64,000 bases of DNA from PGYT01 sp963675055 (GTDB taxonomy: Bacteria > Bacteroidota > Ignavibacteria > Ignavibacteriales > Melioribacteraceae): positions 2,232,001-2,296,000 of the forward strand of contig CAXXJE010000002.1 in assembly GCA_963675055.2 (NCBI GenBank), read 5' to 3'. The notes under the pieces were generated by a model. The model saw only the letters and a program-made list of their open reading frames with translations. It was not told the origin of the DNA and ran no database searches. Below, one piece after another: positions 27,766 through 37,268 of this stretch; position 1 is the stretch's first letter; each line of letters starts with the position of its first letter. Position numbers and translations under genes: made by a program.

Positions 27766-29097
27766 ATGAAAAGAATACTAACTATAGTGTCAACAATTCT
27801 AATTTTTTCACAATTGTTATTTGCGAGTGGATTCCAGATAAACGAACATGGCGCTAAGGCGATGGCTATGGCCGGAGCTTTTACGGGATTAGCCAATGAC
27901 GCTTCTGCTGTATATTTTAATCCCGCTGCTCTGACTTTTATGAATGGCACAAAAATTAGCGTGGGAGCAACGTACATTCGTCCAAGCGGTAGTTTCAAAG
28001 GTCCGGATGGAGCTTTATATACTGAATCCGATTTAGTAAATCAATATTTTACGCCGATTAATTTTTATGTTGCCCATAGACTAACAGATAAACTTGCTAT
28101 CGGATTGGGCGTAAATAATCCTTATGGACTCGGAACTAAATGGGAGAAAGACTGGGTTGGACGGTATAATGCCATTAATACTGAAATAAGAGTCTTTGAT
28201 TTTCAACCTGTTATTTCGTATAAAGTTTCTGACAAATTTTCAATTGCAGTGGGAGCTAGAATAGCTTATGCGGATGTGACTATAGAAAGAGCTCTGCCGG
28301 CCGCTTTAACTCCTCCGGTCGTTGCGCAGTTAACAAGAATTGGTGATGGAAAACTGACACTCGAAGGGGATGATTTGGTTGTTAGTTTTAGTGGCGCTTT
28401 ATTTTATAAAGCAAATGAACAATGGTCTTTCGGTTTAGCATATAAGCATGAACTTCCGTTTGAATTTGCAGGCGACGCAACAGTTACACTTCCTACACTT
28501 CCACCAACTATACCCGATGCTTATGTGCCTTTAATAATTGCGGGGTTGAACGCAAACTATCCTAGTGGAAAGGCAAATGCGCCTCTTAATGCCCCGACTG
28601 TAATTACGGCTGGTTGTGCTTTTATGACCGATCAAAAATTAACTCTTTCTGCAGATTTCCAGTATACGATGTGGTCGAGCTATGATAAACTTGAAATTAA
28701 CTGGGAAGAATTTACGTTCCCGGATGGATCAACTTCATCAGTTTCAGAAAGAGATTATGAAGATTCTTTTATTATCAGGATTGGTGCTGAATATATCTTA
28801 AGTGATAAATTTGCTATCAGAGGCGGATTTTTATTTGATAAAAATCCTATTAAGGATGAGAGAGTTGACTTTACACTTCCGGATAACGACAGATATGGAA
28901 TTAATATCGGTCTTGGATATAAGTTGACGGAATGTATGTCGGTCGACTTAGCCTATATGCTGCTAATATTCCCCGAAAGGGAGATTACAAACTCCAAGGA
29001 AAATATTGCCGATCCGTTTATTGCGCCAACACCTATGAACGGAACATACAATCCTTCTGCTAATCTTATTGGATTGAATTTGTCATATGATCTCTAA
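27766..29097 (+). CDS. OmpP1/FadL/TodX-family outer-membrane transporter
   Basis: 443 aa, signal peptide (about 1-20, ending LFASG). The mature start GFQINEHGAKAMAMAGAF and the DASAVYFNPAALTFM motif are the N-terminal hatch signature of FadL-type channels for hydrophobic compounds. Alternating beta-strand pattern follows to the end, finishing in an amphipathic strand (IGLNLSYDL). GGGAG precedes the ATG by 6 bp. Substrate could be long-chain fatty acids or aromatic hydrocarbons. The fatty-acid-handling ligase fusion is elsewhere in the window (9-11.5 kb) and an aldehyde dehydrogenase is at 39.5 kb, but no operon links them. Confidence 0.9.
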   Translation: MKRILTIVSTILIFSQLLFASGFQINEHGAKAMAMAGAFTGLANDASAVYFNPAALTFMNGTKISVGATYIRPSGSFKGPDGALYTESDLVNQYFTPINFYVAHRLTDKLAIGLGVNNPYGLGTKWEKDWVGRYNAINTEIRVFDFQPVISYKVSDKFSIAVGARIAYADVTIERALPAALTPPVVAQLTRIGDGKLTLEGDDLVVSFSGALFYKANEQWSFGLAYKHELPFEFAGDATVTLPTLPPTIPDAYVPLIIAGLNANYPSGKANAPLNAPTVITAGCAFMTDQKLTLSADFQYTMWSSYDKLEINWEEFTFPDGSTSSVSERDYEDSFIIRIGAEYILSDKFAIRGGFLFDKNPIKDERVDFTLPDNDRYGINIGLGYKLTECMSVDLAYMLLIFPEREITNSKENIADPFIAPTPMNGTYNPSANLIGLNLSYDL

Positions 29098-29131
29098 TGG
29101 ATGAATAAACTGTAATTTTGTTCGATAGTTA

Positions 29132-29166
29132 AAAACCCACAATAAAATTGTGGGTTTTAATTTTTT
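29132..29166 (+). terminator. Rho-independent terminator after the FadL gene
   Basis: A 12-bp stem AAAACCCACAAT (29132-29143) / ATTGTGGGTTTT (29147-29158) with a 3-nt loop, followed by AATTTTTT. A-rich sequence on the other side allows it to act for the convergent MarR gene too. Confidence 0.9.
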
Positions 29167-29194
29167 ATTCGAATAAGATAATCGCTATTTTAAA

Positions 29195-29653
29195 TCAAAG
29201 CGAAGTTGACCAGGTTTTCAGTGCATTGATAAGCAGCCGCATTGATTTGATAAGCTCAGTCCGCTTATTCTCGTCGATATTACCCAGAATATCTTCATGA
29301 AGCTTAATATGATTTGCGTTCAGATTTTTAAGAAACGGTTCACTGTTGCTTGTAAGACTGACTATAACATTTCTTTTATCGTAAGGATCTGATTTTCGTT
29401 TGATGAATTTCTTCTTTTCAAGTGATGTGAGTATGTGTGTTATCCTGCCTGGCGTAAGATTCATCAGTACAGAGATTGTCTTTATAGTAAGTGAATTTGT
29501 TTTAGAGAATAATCTTAAACACTTAAATTCCGCTGGAGTAAGATTGAACAAAGACGCAAAATAATTTTCCTTATCGTTGCATGTTCTCGCAAGTTCGCAC
29601 GTTAAATCGGCCATCGCTTCGGCTAAGTTTTCTTCTTTGTATTCAATTTGCAT
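29195..29653 (-). CDS. MarR-family transcriptional regulator
   Basis: 152 aa. The winged-helix core is clear: FKCLRLFSKTNSLTIKTISVLMNLTPGRITHILTSLEKKKFIKRK followed by DPYDKRNVIVSLT, the MarR wing. Dimerisation helices flank it. The regulator is convergent with the FadL-type porin gene and divergent from rfbC; its target and ligand are not evident. Confidence 0.9.
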   Translation of the reverse strand: MQIEYKEENLAEAMADLTCELARTCNDKENYFASLFNLTPAEFKCLRLFSKTNSLTIKTISVLMNLTPGRITHILTSLEKKKFIKRKSDPYDKRNVIVSLTSNSEPFLKNLNANHIKLHEDILGNIDENKRTELIKSMRLLINALKTWSTSL

Positions 29654-29931
29654 TCTAATAATACCCGTAAATCTTTTACCTGCTAAAATAAATTTTTATT
29701 ATAGGATAAACAAGTATTGTATTTGTGATTGATATCATCATTTTCCTTCTGGAGACTGACAATTTGTAAATTTATGCTCTAAAGCTTATAATTATATTCT
29801 CTAAAATTTACTTTAATTTTCCAATTAAAATGACTTATTCATAGCATTGAGGATAACTAGAGGTGTTTGTTGAAAGTCGGTTAGCTAATAAAGCATTTTC
29901 TATGTATCTGCGACGTTAATATCGGGTGATT

Positions 29932-30480
29932 ATGGAAGTAAAAAAAACAGCTATTGATGGATTGTTACTAATTGAACCGAGTGTATTCGGCGATACGAGA
30001 GGATACTTTTTTGAAAGCTTCAGTAAACCTAAATATGCTGAAGTTGGTATTGACTGTGAATTTGTTCAGGATAATATATCCAAATCCACTAAAAGCACAG
30101 TCAGGGGTCTTCACTACCAGATTGGGGAATCCGCTCAGGGGAAACTCTGTTCGGTTTTGCGGGGAAAAGTAATTGATGTTGCTGTGGATATTAGATTCGG
30201 ATCGCCTACCTTCGGAGAACATGTGGCGGTTGAACTTTCCGGGGAATTGAAAAACCAGTTCTGGATTCCTCCCGGCTTCGCACATGGATTCTCAGTTCTT
30301 TCGGAAGAGGCGATCTTTCATTACAAATGCAGCGCTTTGTATGATAAAACTTCTGAAAGATGTATCATTTACAATGATAGTACACTTAACATTGATTGGC
30401 AAGTTGATAACCCCGTGATTTCTGATAAGGATAAGCAGGGTAAGAAGTTTGCTGAAATAGATAAAAATTTTATTTTCTGA
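29932..30480 (+). CDS. rfbC: dTDP-4-dehydrorhamnose 3,5-epimerase
   Basis: 182 aa from ATG 29932 (an in-frame GTG six bases upstream is less likely). The cupin-fold RmlC signatures are present: DTRGYFFESF, FVQDNISKSTKSTVRGLHYQ (catalytic His in RGLHYQ), VLRGKVIDVAVDIR and WIPPGFAHGFSVLSE. It catalyses epimerisation at C3 and C5 of dTDP-4-keto-6-deoxyglucose in dTDP-L-rhamnose synthesis. Followed after 14 bp by ugd; the reductase rfbD is 2.7 kb downstream. The other rhamnose genes rfbA and rfbB are not in the window. Confidence 0.95.
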   Translation: MEVKKTAIDGLLLIEPSVFGDTRGYFFESFSKPKYAEVGIDCEFVQDNISKSTKSTVRGLHYQIGESAQGKLCSVLRGKVIDVAVDIRFGSPTFGEHVAVELSGELKNQFWIPPGFAHGFSVLSEEAIFHYKCSALYDKTSERCIIYNDSTLNIDWQVDNPVISDKDKQGKKFAEIDKNFIF

Positions 30481-30494
30481 TTTTAGGAGGACTC

Positions 30495-31826
30495 ATGCGT
30501 CTTGCCGTTATAGGTACAGGCTATGTAGGTTTAGTGTCGGGTACTTGTTTTGCTGAAATGGGTAATGAAGTAATTTGTGTCGATAATAATCCTGATAAAC
30601 TAAAAAAGCTTCAAAATGCAGAAGTTCCTATTTACGAACCCGGATTGGATGTTCTGTTTCTCAGAAATATTGATAAAAAGAGGCTGCTGTTTACTGACGA
30701 TTTAAAGGAAGCTGTTCTTAAATCGGAAGTGATTTTTCTCTGTCTGCCGACACCGCAGGATGAAGACGGTTCAGCCGATTTAAAGTATGTTATGCAGGTT
30801 GCGGATAATATAGGCAAAATACTTAAAGAGAATTCCGAACATGATTTTAAAATAATTGTGAATAAAAGCACCGTACCTGTTGGGACAAGTAGAAAAGTTA
30901 CGGAAATCATTGAATCTTATGGTGTAGCTGAATTTGAAGTTGTATCAAATCCTGAGTTTTTAAGGGAAGGTTTTGCAGTTGATGATTTTATGAAACCGGA
31001 CAGGATTGTTGTTGGTGCGAAGTCGGAAAATGTATTTAAGAAAATGAAACTGCTTTACGAATCTTTTGTCAGGCAGGGAAATCCGATATTGGAAATGAAT
31101 CCGGAAAGCTCGGAAGTGACTAAGTATGCGGCAAATTCTTATCTGGCAATGAGAATTACCTATATGAATGAGCTTGCTAATTTCTGTGAGAAAGTGGGCG
31201 CTAATGTGGATCTGGTTCGTAAAGGTATGGGAACCGATACCCGAATCGGAAAACGATTTCTATTTGCCGGAATCGGTTATGGCGGTTCATGCTTTCCGAA
31301 AGATGTTAATGCGTTGATTAAAACATCCAAAGAGCATTCCTCGGAAATGAGGCTGCTGACTTTAGTCGATAAAATTAATAAAGATCAGAAATCGGTTATT
31401 GTAAATAAGTTGCTTGAACATTTTAAGGGCGATATAAAAGGGAAGTCATTTTCGGTTTGGGGACTTGCTTTCAAACCCAATACTGATGATATGCGTGAAG
31501 CCCCGGCAGTTGTGGTGATTAATAAACTTCTCGATTTAGGGGCAAAAGTAAAAGCTTATGATCCTGAAGCAATGGAGAATGCTAAGTTCTACTTCGATGA
31601 TAATATAGAGTACGCGGATAATGCATATTCTTGTTTGGATGGAACAGATGCCTTGCTTGTATTAACTGAATGGAATGAATTCAGGACACCGGATTTTAAT
31701 GAATTAAAGAAACGCTTGAACAACCCGATTATCTTTGACGGCAGGAATATTTATAACAGACGACATACCGGAGCTGCAGGATTTTATCATTACAGTATCG
31801 GTAAAACAGATGTAAAGCCTGAATAA
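30495..31826 (+). CDS. ugd: UDP-glucose 6-dehydrogenase
   Basis: 443 aa with good AGGAGG upstream. The N-terminal Rossmann motif GTGYVGLVSGTCFAEMGN, the central STVPVGTS and SNPEFLREG motifs, the catalytic cysteine in GGSCFPKD and the C-terminal domain FSVWGLAFKPNTDDMREAP are all conserved. It oxidises UDP-glucose to UDP-glucuronate with two NAD+. Same-strand with rfbC 14 bp upstream, so probably one transcript for envelope-sugar precursors. A related UDP-sugar dehydrogenase specificity cannot be excluded, but the length and motifs fit UDP-glucose. Confidence 0.95.
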   Translation: MRLAVIGTGYVGLVSGTCFAEMGNEVICVDNNPDKLKKLQNAEVPIYEPGLDVLFLRNIDKKRLLFTDDLKEAVLKSEVIFLCLPTPQDEDGSADLKYVMQVADNIGKILKENSEHDFKIIVNKSTVPVGTSRKVTEIIESYGVAEFEVVSNPEFLREGFAVDDFMKPDRIVVGAKSENVFKKMKLLYESFVRQGNPILEMNPESSEVTKYAANSYLAMRITYMNELANFCEKVGANVDLVRKGMGTDTRIGKRFLFAGIGYGGSCFPKDVNALIKTSKEHSSEMRLLTLVDKINKDQKSVIVNKLLEHFKGDIKGKSFSVWGLAFKPNTDDMREAPAVVVINKLLDLGAKVKAYDPEAMENAKFYFDDNIEYADNAYSCLDGTDALLVLTEWNEFRTPDFNELKKRLNNPIIFDGRNIYNRRHTGAAGFYHYSIGKTDVKPE

Positions 31827-31842
31827 TTGTTTCAGGCTTTAC
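31812..31842. terminator. Hairpin shared by the convergent ugd and bshA 3' ends
   Basis: A 12-bp perfect stem, GTAAAGCCTGAA (31812-31823) / TTCAGGCTTTAC (31831-31842), lies across the two convergent stop codons, so each arm is also coding sequence. Neither side has a strong U-tract; it probably acts as a bidirectional transcription end or RNA-protecting hairpin. Confidence 0.6.
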
Positions 31843-32965
31843 CGTTTAATACATCCTCATAGTATTTTACGTATTGGGGTACAATTATATCTTTATTGAA
31901 TTTGTCCTCTGCCCGTTTCCGGGAATTTTGTGAGAACAGTTTATACTTTCTTTCATTTGTAAGCAGGTCTATCGTATACTTTGCCATTCTGTTGATGTCA
32001 CCAATCTCAGCTATAAATCCCGTCTCATTATGTCTTAAAAGTTCGGGTAAACCGCCAACGCTGGTACTTACTACCGGCAATCCGCAAGACATTGCTTCCA
32101 GAGCAGACAAACCAAAACTTTCGGACTGTGAAGGCATCAGAAACAGATCAGCTCCGATTATCAATTCCTGAAGCGCGTCTTGTTTGCCGAGAAATACAAC
32201 GTCATTAGTAAGATCGAGTTCACGGGTCAATCTCTCGCACTCCGATCTTTCCGGTCCGTCTCCAACAAGAACCAGTTTCGTAGGTACTTCTTTTTTAACC
32301 TCTTTCAGTATACGAATGTTATCCGATACTCGTTTAACTAGTCTGAAGTTAGAAGTATGTAATAATACTTTCTCACCATTCGGAGCTATATGTTTTCTAA
32401 ATTGTTCATTCATACCTGGTTTATACAACTCGGTATCGATGAAATTGTTTATGACTTTTATATCTTTACAAATATTGTAATTAGTAATTGTTTTCTCTTT
32501 GAGGAAGCGGGATACTGCAGTTACACCATCACTTTCTTCAATACTGAATTTTACCAATGGAAGGAATGATGGTTCAAGTCCAACAAGTGTTATATCCGTA
32601 CCGTGAAGAGTTGTTATAATTTTTGTTTCCTTTTTGCTTTTACGAAGGATTTGTTTTGCCAGATATGCGCTTGTGGCATGCGGAATAGCGTAGTGTACGT
32701 GAACTAAATCGAGATTTTCATATTGAATAACTTCGGTCATTTTACTGGTTAACGCAAGGCTGTATAAGCTGTGTTCAAACAGTGGATAGTTGCTCATTTC
32801 CACTTCATGATAGTAAACATCCTCATAAAAATGAGAGAGTCTTTTGGGAAAAGCATAACTGATGAAATGTACCTGGTGTCCCAGCTTTGCAAGTTCAATT
32901 CCCAGTTCAGTTGCAACAACACCGCTGCCGCCGTAAGTTGGATAGCATGTTATACCGATTCTCAT
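31832..32965 (-). CDS. bshA: N-acetyl-alpha-D-glucosaminyl L-malate synthase (bacillithiol pathway)
   Basis: 377 aa from ATG 32965, chosen because BshA proteins begin MRIGITCYPTYGGSG; a 22-codon upstream extension is unlikely. This GT4-family glycosyltransferase shows ATELGIELAKLGHQVHFIS, HVHYAIPHATSA, TLHGTDITLVG and the donor-binding PSQSESFGLSALEAMSCGLPVV. It joins UDP-GlcNAc and L-malate in the first step of bacillithiol synthesis, so the organism probably uses bacillithiol as a low-molecular-weight thiol. bshB and bshC are not in the window. It converges on ugd with 5 bp between stop codons. Confidence 0.93.
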   Translation of the reverse strand: MRIGITCYPTYGGSGVVATELGIELAKLGHQVHFISYAFPKRLSHFYEDVYYHEVEMSNYPLFEHSLYSLALTSKMTEVIQYENLDLVHVHYAIPHATSAYLAKQILRKSKKETKIITTLHGTDITLVGLEPSFLPLVKFSIEESDGVTAVSRFLKEKTITNYNICKDIKVINNFIDTELYKPGMNEQFRKHIAPNGEKVLLHTSNFRLVKRVSDNIRILKEVKKEVPTKLVLVGDGPERSECERLTRELDLTNDVVFLGKQDALQELIIGADLFLMPSQSESFGLSALEAMSCGLPVVSTSVGGLPELLRHNETGFIAEIGDINRMAKYTIDLLTNERKYKLFSQNSRKRAEDKFNKDIIVPQYVKYYEDVLNGKA

Positions 32966-33226
32966 AAAATATTCTGTTCTTCTTGGTTTAATGATTCGAA
33001 TTTGTTGCTTAAAATTAACTAAAATAAACATGAAGCACAGATTAAATACTTGTTAATACCCCTTGGATGTTAAGAAGTTAATTAAAGAAAACTATTATTC
33101 AATCAGGGTTTAATGCAATTGCATATCCATCTGTAATTAAGTCCATATTTACTTATTTTTGTTTGCGTATTGATAATTTAATACCGGTTGTTAATTAATT
33201 GTAATACCACTTTATAGGAAGGATTC

Positions 33227-34126
33227 ATGATTAAAAAGAGAATCTGTATTGTCGGATCTAACGGGATGCTTGGACAGAGGTTAACTGAATATTACTTGAA
33301 ACATAATCAGGTTGAATTGTTTTGTTGTTCTTTTGAGGATGAATCTTATATTGACGGCGTTACTTACACTAAATTAGATATCACAAATAAGAAAGATGTC
33401 CAGAGGGTATTCAAAGAATTTTATCCTGACTATATAATAAATACAGCAGCTTACACGAATGTGGATGGCTGTGAGTCGGAGAAAGAAGTATCCTGGAAGG
33501 TTAATGTTCTAGGTGTTGAGAACCTGATTAAATATTCGACAGGGCTCGATGCAAAAATTTTACAAATTTCAACGGACTATGTGTATGATGGAAAGAGTGG
33601 TCCTTACGATGAACAAGATCTCCCCAATCCGGTAAGCGCATATGGAAGATCGAAGTTGGCTGCAGAGAATCTTCTGCACGCTAATCAAAGTAAATCAGCT
33701 ATAATTAGAACCAATGTTCTTTATGGCCCGGCAAAAAAGGGGCGCCCGGATTTCGTAAAATGGGTGGTGACTTCGCTAAGGGAAGGGAAGAAGATTAATA
33801 TAGTAACCGATCAGATAAACAATCCGACATTTCTGGATGACCTCACTCAGGGAGTTAGTAAAATAATTGAATTCGGTAAATCTGGTATTTACAATATCGG
33901 CGGAAAGGAATTCTTGTCGAGGTATGAATTTACTCTTCGAATAGCAGATTACTTTAATCTTGATAAGTCTTTGATAAACAAAATAGTTACAGCAGATTTA
34001 AATCAGCCGGCCCGCCGGCCATTAAAATCGGGTCTGATAATATTAAAGGCAGAGACTGAACTTGGATACAAACCGCTTGAAATTGAAGAAACGTTCGCGA
34101 TAATGCAGAAAGAATTAGAATTATAG
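33227..34126 (+). CDS. rfbD: dTDP-4-dehydrorhamnose reductase
   Basis: 299 aa; AGGA precedes the ATG. Short-chain dehydrogenase fold with NAD(P) motif GSNGMLGQRL, the INTAAYTNVDGCESE segment, STDYVYDG and the catalytic YGRSKLAAE (Tyr-x3-Lys). C-terminal RRPLKSGL is typical of RmlD. It makes dTDP-L-rhamnose from the 4-keto sugar. Together with rfbC at 29.9 kb it gives the last two steps of the pathway, split by bshA on the other strand. Its stop overlaps the convergent small gene by 6 bp. Confidence 0.93.
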   Translation: MIKKRICIVGSNGMLGQRLTEYYLKHNQVELFCCSFEDESYIDGVTYTKLDITNKKDVQRVFKEFYPDYIINTAAYTNVDGCESEKEVSWKVNVLGVENLIKYSTGLDAKILQISTDYVYDGKSGPYDEQDLPNPVSAYGRSKLAAENLLHANQSKSAIIRTNVLYGPAKKGRPDFVKWVVTSLREGKKINIVTDQINNPTFLDDLTQGVSKIIEFGKSGIYNIGGKEFLSRYEFTLRIADYFNLDKSLINKIVTADLNQPARRPLKSGLIILKAETELGYKPLEIEETFAIMQKELEL

Positions 34127-34345
34127 TCGGAGATCAAGAAAGAAAATAAATGCGCCTAATAATATTCCTATTTGAGTTAAAATTAGGATTGTTATTAACA
34201 GCTTGTTTTTTAATACTTTCTTTCTAAAACCTTTTGAATCTTCCTGGGAATTATTTTTTACGTAGTCCCCCATTCCCGGGTGCCAGTTTTTAGGAATCTT
34301 ATATTGATCTGTGGTTTCTATATTTTTCAGTTTTTGTAATTGCAT
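34121..34345 (-). CDS. Small single-pass membrane protein, unknown
   Basis: 74 aa. A hydrophilic N-terminal half (PKNWHPGMGDYVKNN) and basic stretch (FRKKVLKNK) lead to one hydrophobic helix near the C terminus (about residues 48-70). No family recognised. The frame is supported by the plausible topology and by the tight convergent overlap (6 bp) with rfbD. No operon partner. Confidence 0.5.
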   Translation of the reverse strand: MQLQKLKNIETTDQYKIPKNWHPGMGDYVKNNSQEDSKGFRKKVLKNKLLITILILTQIGILLGAFIFFLDLRL

Positions 34346-34687
34346 AAGTCAAACCCTAAATATAGGTAATTTTTCATTACGGGTCTGTGAATTCTATCAG
34401 AGAATGATAAAAATTTAATGTAAATTTTCATTAACTATTGTGAGTGCGACGAATAAAGTCGGTGACTTTTTATTTTTGTAATAACTAATCAGAATACTGC
34501 AATTAAAAATCAAACTGCTTTGCTCCTGCAGATTGGTGTATTACAAGTAAATATTTCGTATATAACGAAGAAAATGCACAAAATTGAACGCAATTTCCGG
34601 GTAATAGCTTTAAATAAGATGATTGAATTTGGTCTAATTATTGATTCTTAACAATCTTTTGAATTAATCAAGCCAGGGGGAAAACAG
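34346..34687. other. Intergenic region upstream of the DUF3160 gene
   Basis: 342 bp, AT-rich, no gene seen. An imperfect hairpin around 34443-34467 followed by TTTTTATTTTT could end transcription running on from rfbD; otherwise it holds the promoter of the next gene. Confidence 0.35.
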
Positions 34688-37228
34688 ATGAAAAAAAACT
34701 TTACTCTCTTATTTTCATTAATTGTAATATCATTATACGCGCAAACTTCCTTAGATCTCGAAAGTTATAAGTCTTTCCTGGAACAGAATCAAAAAATAGG
34801 CTTTGATCAAATGAAGGTTAATCACAATTCCGGATATTTTCTGTCGGATATTGATTTAACCTGGCAGGATGCACTGTTTGCAGATTCAATCGACATAAAA
34901 CTCGAGCTTACTCAGGGTGAGAAAAATCTTCTTGCTAAAAACGGATTCGTAGTAAGTGAAAGACTATCCCAAAATAATTTTGCTGCACAGTTGTTAGACA
35001 TTTATCATAAGGATCTGCCGGTGTATATTTCATCCGATGCTATTCTCCATGCGGTGCATGAATCCTATGACAATATTCTGAAAGACCTTGAACTTACTTA
35101 CACCATACCAAGATTGAAATCGTTACTTCTTACGCTGCATTCGGAAATTCCAGCTTTCGCAAACAGATATGGAATTAGCGGTGAACTTGAAAAATATATT
35201 CAGGATCTTGATGCCTATTTAACAGTTCCTCTCAGATTCATGGATAATTCTATAATGCCGAATTATGATTCCAACAATGAGTTTGTATCGAATTTTCTTA
35301 ATCTGGCTCTGGCTGAAAACTATTTTGAAATTCCCTTTTTCTCATCAGTTGATCGTAAGATTGATTTTAGTCAGTTTAAACCGCGTGGACACTACGAGGA
35401 TGAATACCATCCTGAACTTGCCGAGTATTTCAGAACTATGATTTGGCTGGGTAGAATGGAGCTCTATCTTATTGCTCCCAATTCGTTAATTAAACCGACT
35501 CGCGAGGATGTTCAGAGACAAGCCATAATGGCTGTTTTACTATCTGAATTAATAGATTTTACTGAGTCCCGGGAGTTGGTAAATGAAATTGAATTAGTTA
35601 TAAATCTATTTGTGGGTGATCAGGATAATGTAACATTGGATAATCTCGGGGATGTTATGAGTAAAGCCGGATTTGATTCCTCACAAGAGTTAATTGATAC
35701 GACTAACTTTTTAACTTTCCAGGATATACTTGCGGATCAGCCATACGCGGATCAACAAATATTATCTCAGGTTCTAATTGATGATCCGTTGTCCCCGGAA
35801 GATATCAAACCGGCATCTGCTTTTATGCTTTTCGGTCAGAGGTTTGTTATTGACTCGTATGTTACCGGCGCTGTTGTATTCGATAAAGTTCCTGACCGCG
35901 AGGGAATTCCTCTCAGACTGCTTCCTTCGACACTTGATGTTCTGTTTGCAATCGGTAACGATGCAGCTCTGGATCTTCTTAAAGATGAGCTTGAGTACTA
36001 TCAGTATGAAACCAATCTCAGCGCCCTCAGGTATCTGATCGATCAGAATGAGGATGAATTCTGGAATAAATCAATCTATAATAACTGGTTGAATTCAATT
36101 CGTTCATTGAATCCGCCTGAAAATAGGACGGGATTACCATTGTTTATGCAGACAGCAGCATGGTGGCAGCAGAAAATGAATACACAGTTGTCGTCCTGGA
36201 CTGAACTCAGACATGATAATTTACTTTACGCCAAACAGTCTTATACCGGTGGAGTCTCCTGTAGTTACCCTTATAGTTTTGTTGAACCGGTTCCTGAATT
36301 CTATCGTAGCATTCAGGTATTAGCGGAATCGGCATACGACAAATTAGACATTATCCAATTTGATAATCCGGCTCAGAAATCGATGATGTTGAGTTATTTT
36401 GACAGATTGAATGTAACGGCCGATACATTGTATAATATTGCTGTTAAAGAACTAAACGGAGATTTACTGGATGAAGCGGAGACGGTATTTCTTAAAAATA
36501 TGTTGAGTGAAGAACAGGTTTGCGGTGGAATGTATGATGGATGGTTTCCTTTATTGTATTATAATGATTTTGGTGAAACCGTGTATGAATCTGATTTTCT
36601 GGTAGCTGATTATCATACAGCACCAACTGATGAGTCAGGATCGATGGTTGGCTGGGTAAAACATGCCGGTACAGGGAAAACTGATATGCTGTTGCTAACG
36701 GCCACACTTCCTTCCGGTGAGAAGGTTATGTTTGCCGGACCGGTTAACAGCTATCATGAACACACAACAACTAATTTCCAGAGGCTTGCCGACAGCGAAT
36801 GGAAAGAGGAGTATTTATCTAAATCTTCAAGACCGGATTGGGTTAATATTTACCTTGCTGATGAAACTGGACTATCATATGGCAGCGGACCCTCTTTAAT
36901 TACATCAGCCGGGAACAATGATAATTCAAGTTCACAGCCGGAATCCTATCTTTTAGCCAGGAATTATCCGAATCCATTCAACCCCTCAACTGTAATTGAA
37001 TATAACATTCCCAGGGAACTTGCTAATGATCAGGTTAAGTTGACGATCCATAATATTACAGGTGAAGTTGTAACAACACTTATTAACCGCGAAATGCCTG
37101 CCGGTACATATTTAACTAAGTGGAACGGCACGAATTCATTTGATCAAAAGGTGTCCAGCGGAATATATTTTTATAACATTTCGGTAGGGGATCAGAATTT
37201 TACAGGTAAAATGAATCTCATCAAGTAG
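34688..37228 (+). CDS. DUF3160 secreted protein with T9SS sorting domain
   Basis: 846 aa. Signal peptide (about 1-19, ending LYAQ). The main part (about 60-740) is a DUF3160 region, recognised by LLDIYHKDLPVYISSDAILHAVHESYD, WLGRMELYL, and the tail MLLLTATLPSGEKVMFAGPV with SYHEHTT. The last 85 residues are a T9SS sorting domain (ARNYPNPFNPSTVIEYNIP, TYLTKWNG, GIYFYNI). It is therefore a predicted surface or secreted protein; the biochemical role of DUF3160 is not known. GGGGG lies 8 bp before the ATG. It stands alone, convergent with an SLC12-like transporter. Confidence 0.85.
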   Translation: MKKNFTLLFSLIVISLYAQTSLDLESYKSFLEQNQKIGFDQMKVNHNSGYFLSDIDLTWQDALFADSIDIKLELTQGEKNLLAKNGFVVSERLSQNNFAAQLLDIYHKDLPVYISSDAILHAVHESYDNILKDLELTYTIPRLKSLLLTLHSEIPAFANRYGISGELEKYIQDLDAYLTVPLRFMDNSIMPNYDSNNEFVSNFLNLALAENYFEIPFFSSVDRKIDFSQFKPRGHYEDEYHPELAEYFRTMIWLGRMELYLIAPNSLIKPTREDVQRQAIMAVLLSELIDFTESRELVNEIELVINLFVGDQDNVTLDNLGDVMSKAGFDSSQELIDTTNFLTFQDILADQPYADQQILSQVLIDDPLSPEDIKPASAFMLFGQRFVIDSYVTGAVVFDKVPDREGIPLRLLPSTLDVLFAIGNDAALDLLKDELEYYQYETNLSALRYLIDQNEDEFWNKSIYNNWLNSIRSLNPPENRTGLPLFMQTAAWWQQKMNTQLSSWTELRHDNLLYAKQSYTGGVSCSYPYSFVEPVPEFYRSIQVLAESAYDKLDIIQFDNPAQKSMMLSYFDRLNVTADTLYNIAVKELNGDLLDEAETVFLKNMLSEEQVCGGMYDGWFPLLYYNDFGETVYESDFLVADYHTAPTDESGSMVGWVKHAGTGKTDMLLLTATLPSGEKVMFAGPVNSYHEHTTTNFQRLADSEWKEEYLSKSSRPDWVNIYLADETGLSYGSGPSLITSAGNNDNSSSQPESYLLARNYPNPFNPSTVIEYNIPRELANDQVKLTIHNITGEVVTTLINREMPAGTYLTKWNGTNSFDQKVSSGIYFYNISVGDQNFTGKMNLIK

Positions 37229-37238
37229 GATTAAATTA

Positions 37239-37268
37239 GGAAAGCGCAGTTATACCAATGCGCTTTCC
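37239..37268. terminator. Hairpin between the DUF3160 and transporter genes
   Basis: Perfect 10-bp stem GGAAAGCGCA (37239-37248) / TGCGCTTTCC (37259-37268). The right arm lies inside the last codons of the convergent transporter gene. There is no clear U-tract on the plus side; on the minus side TAATTTAAT follows. Confidence 0.55.
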
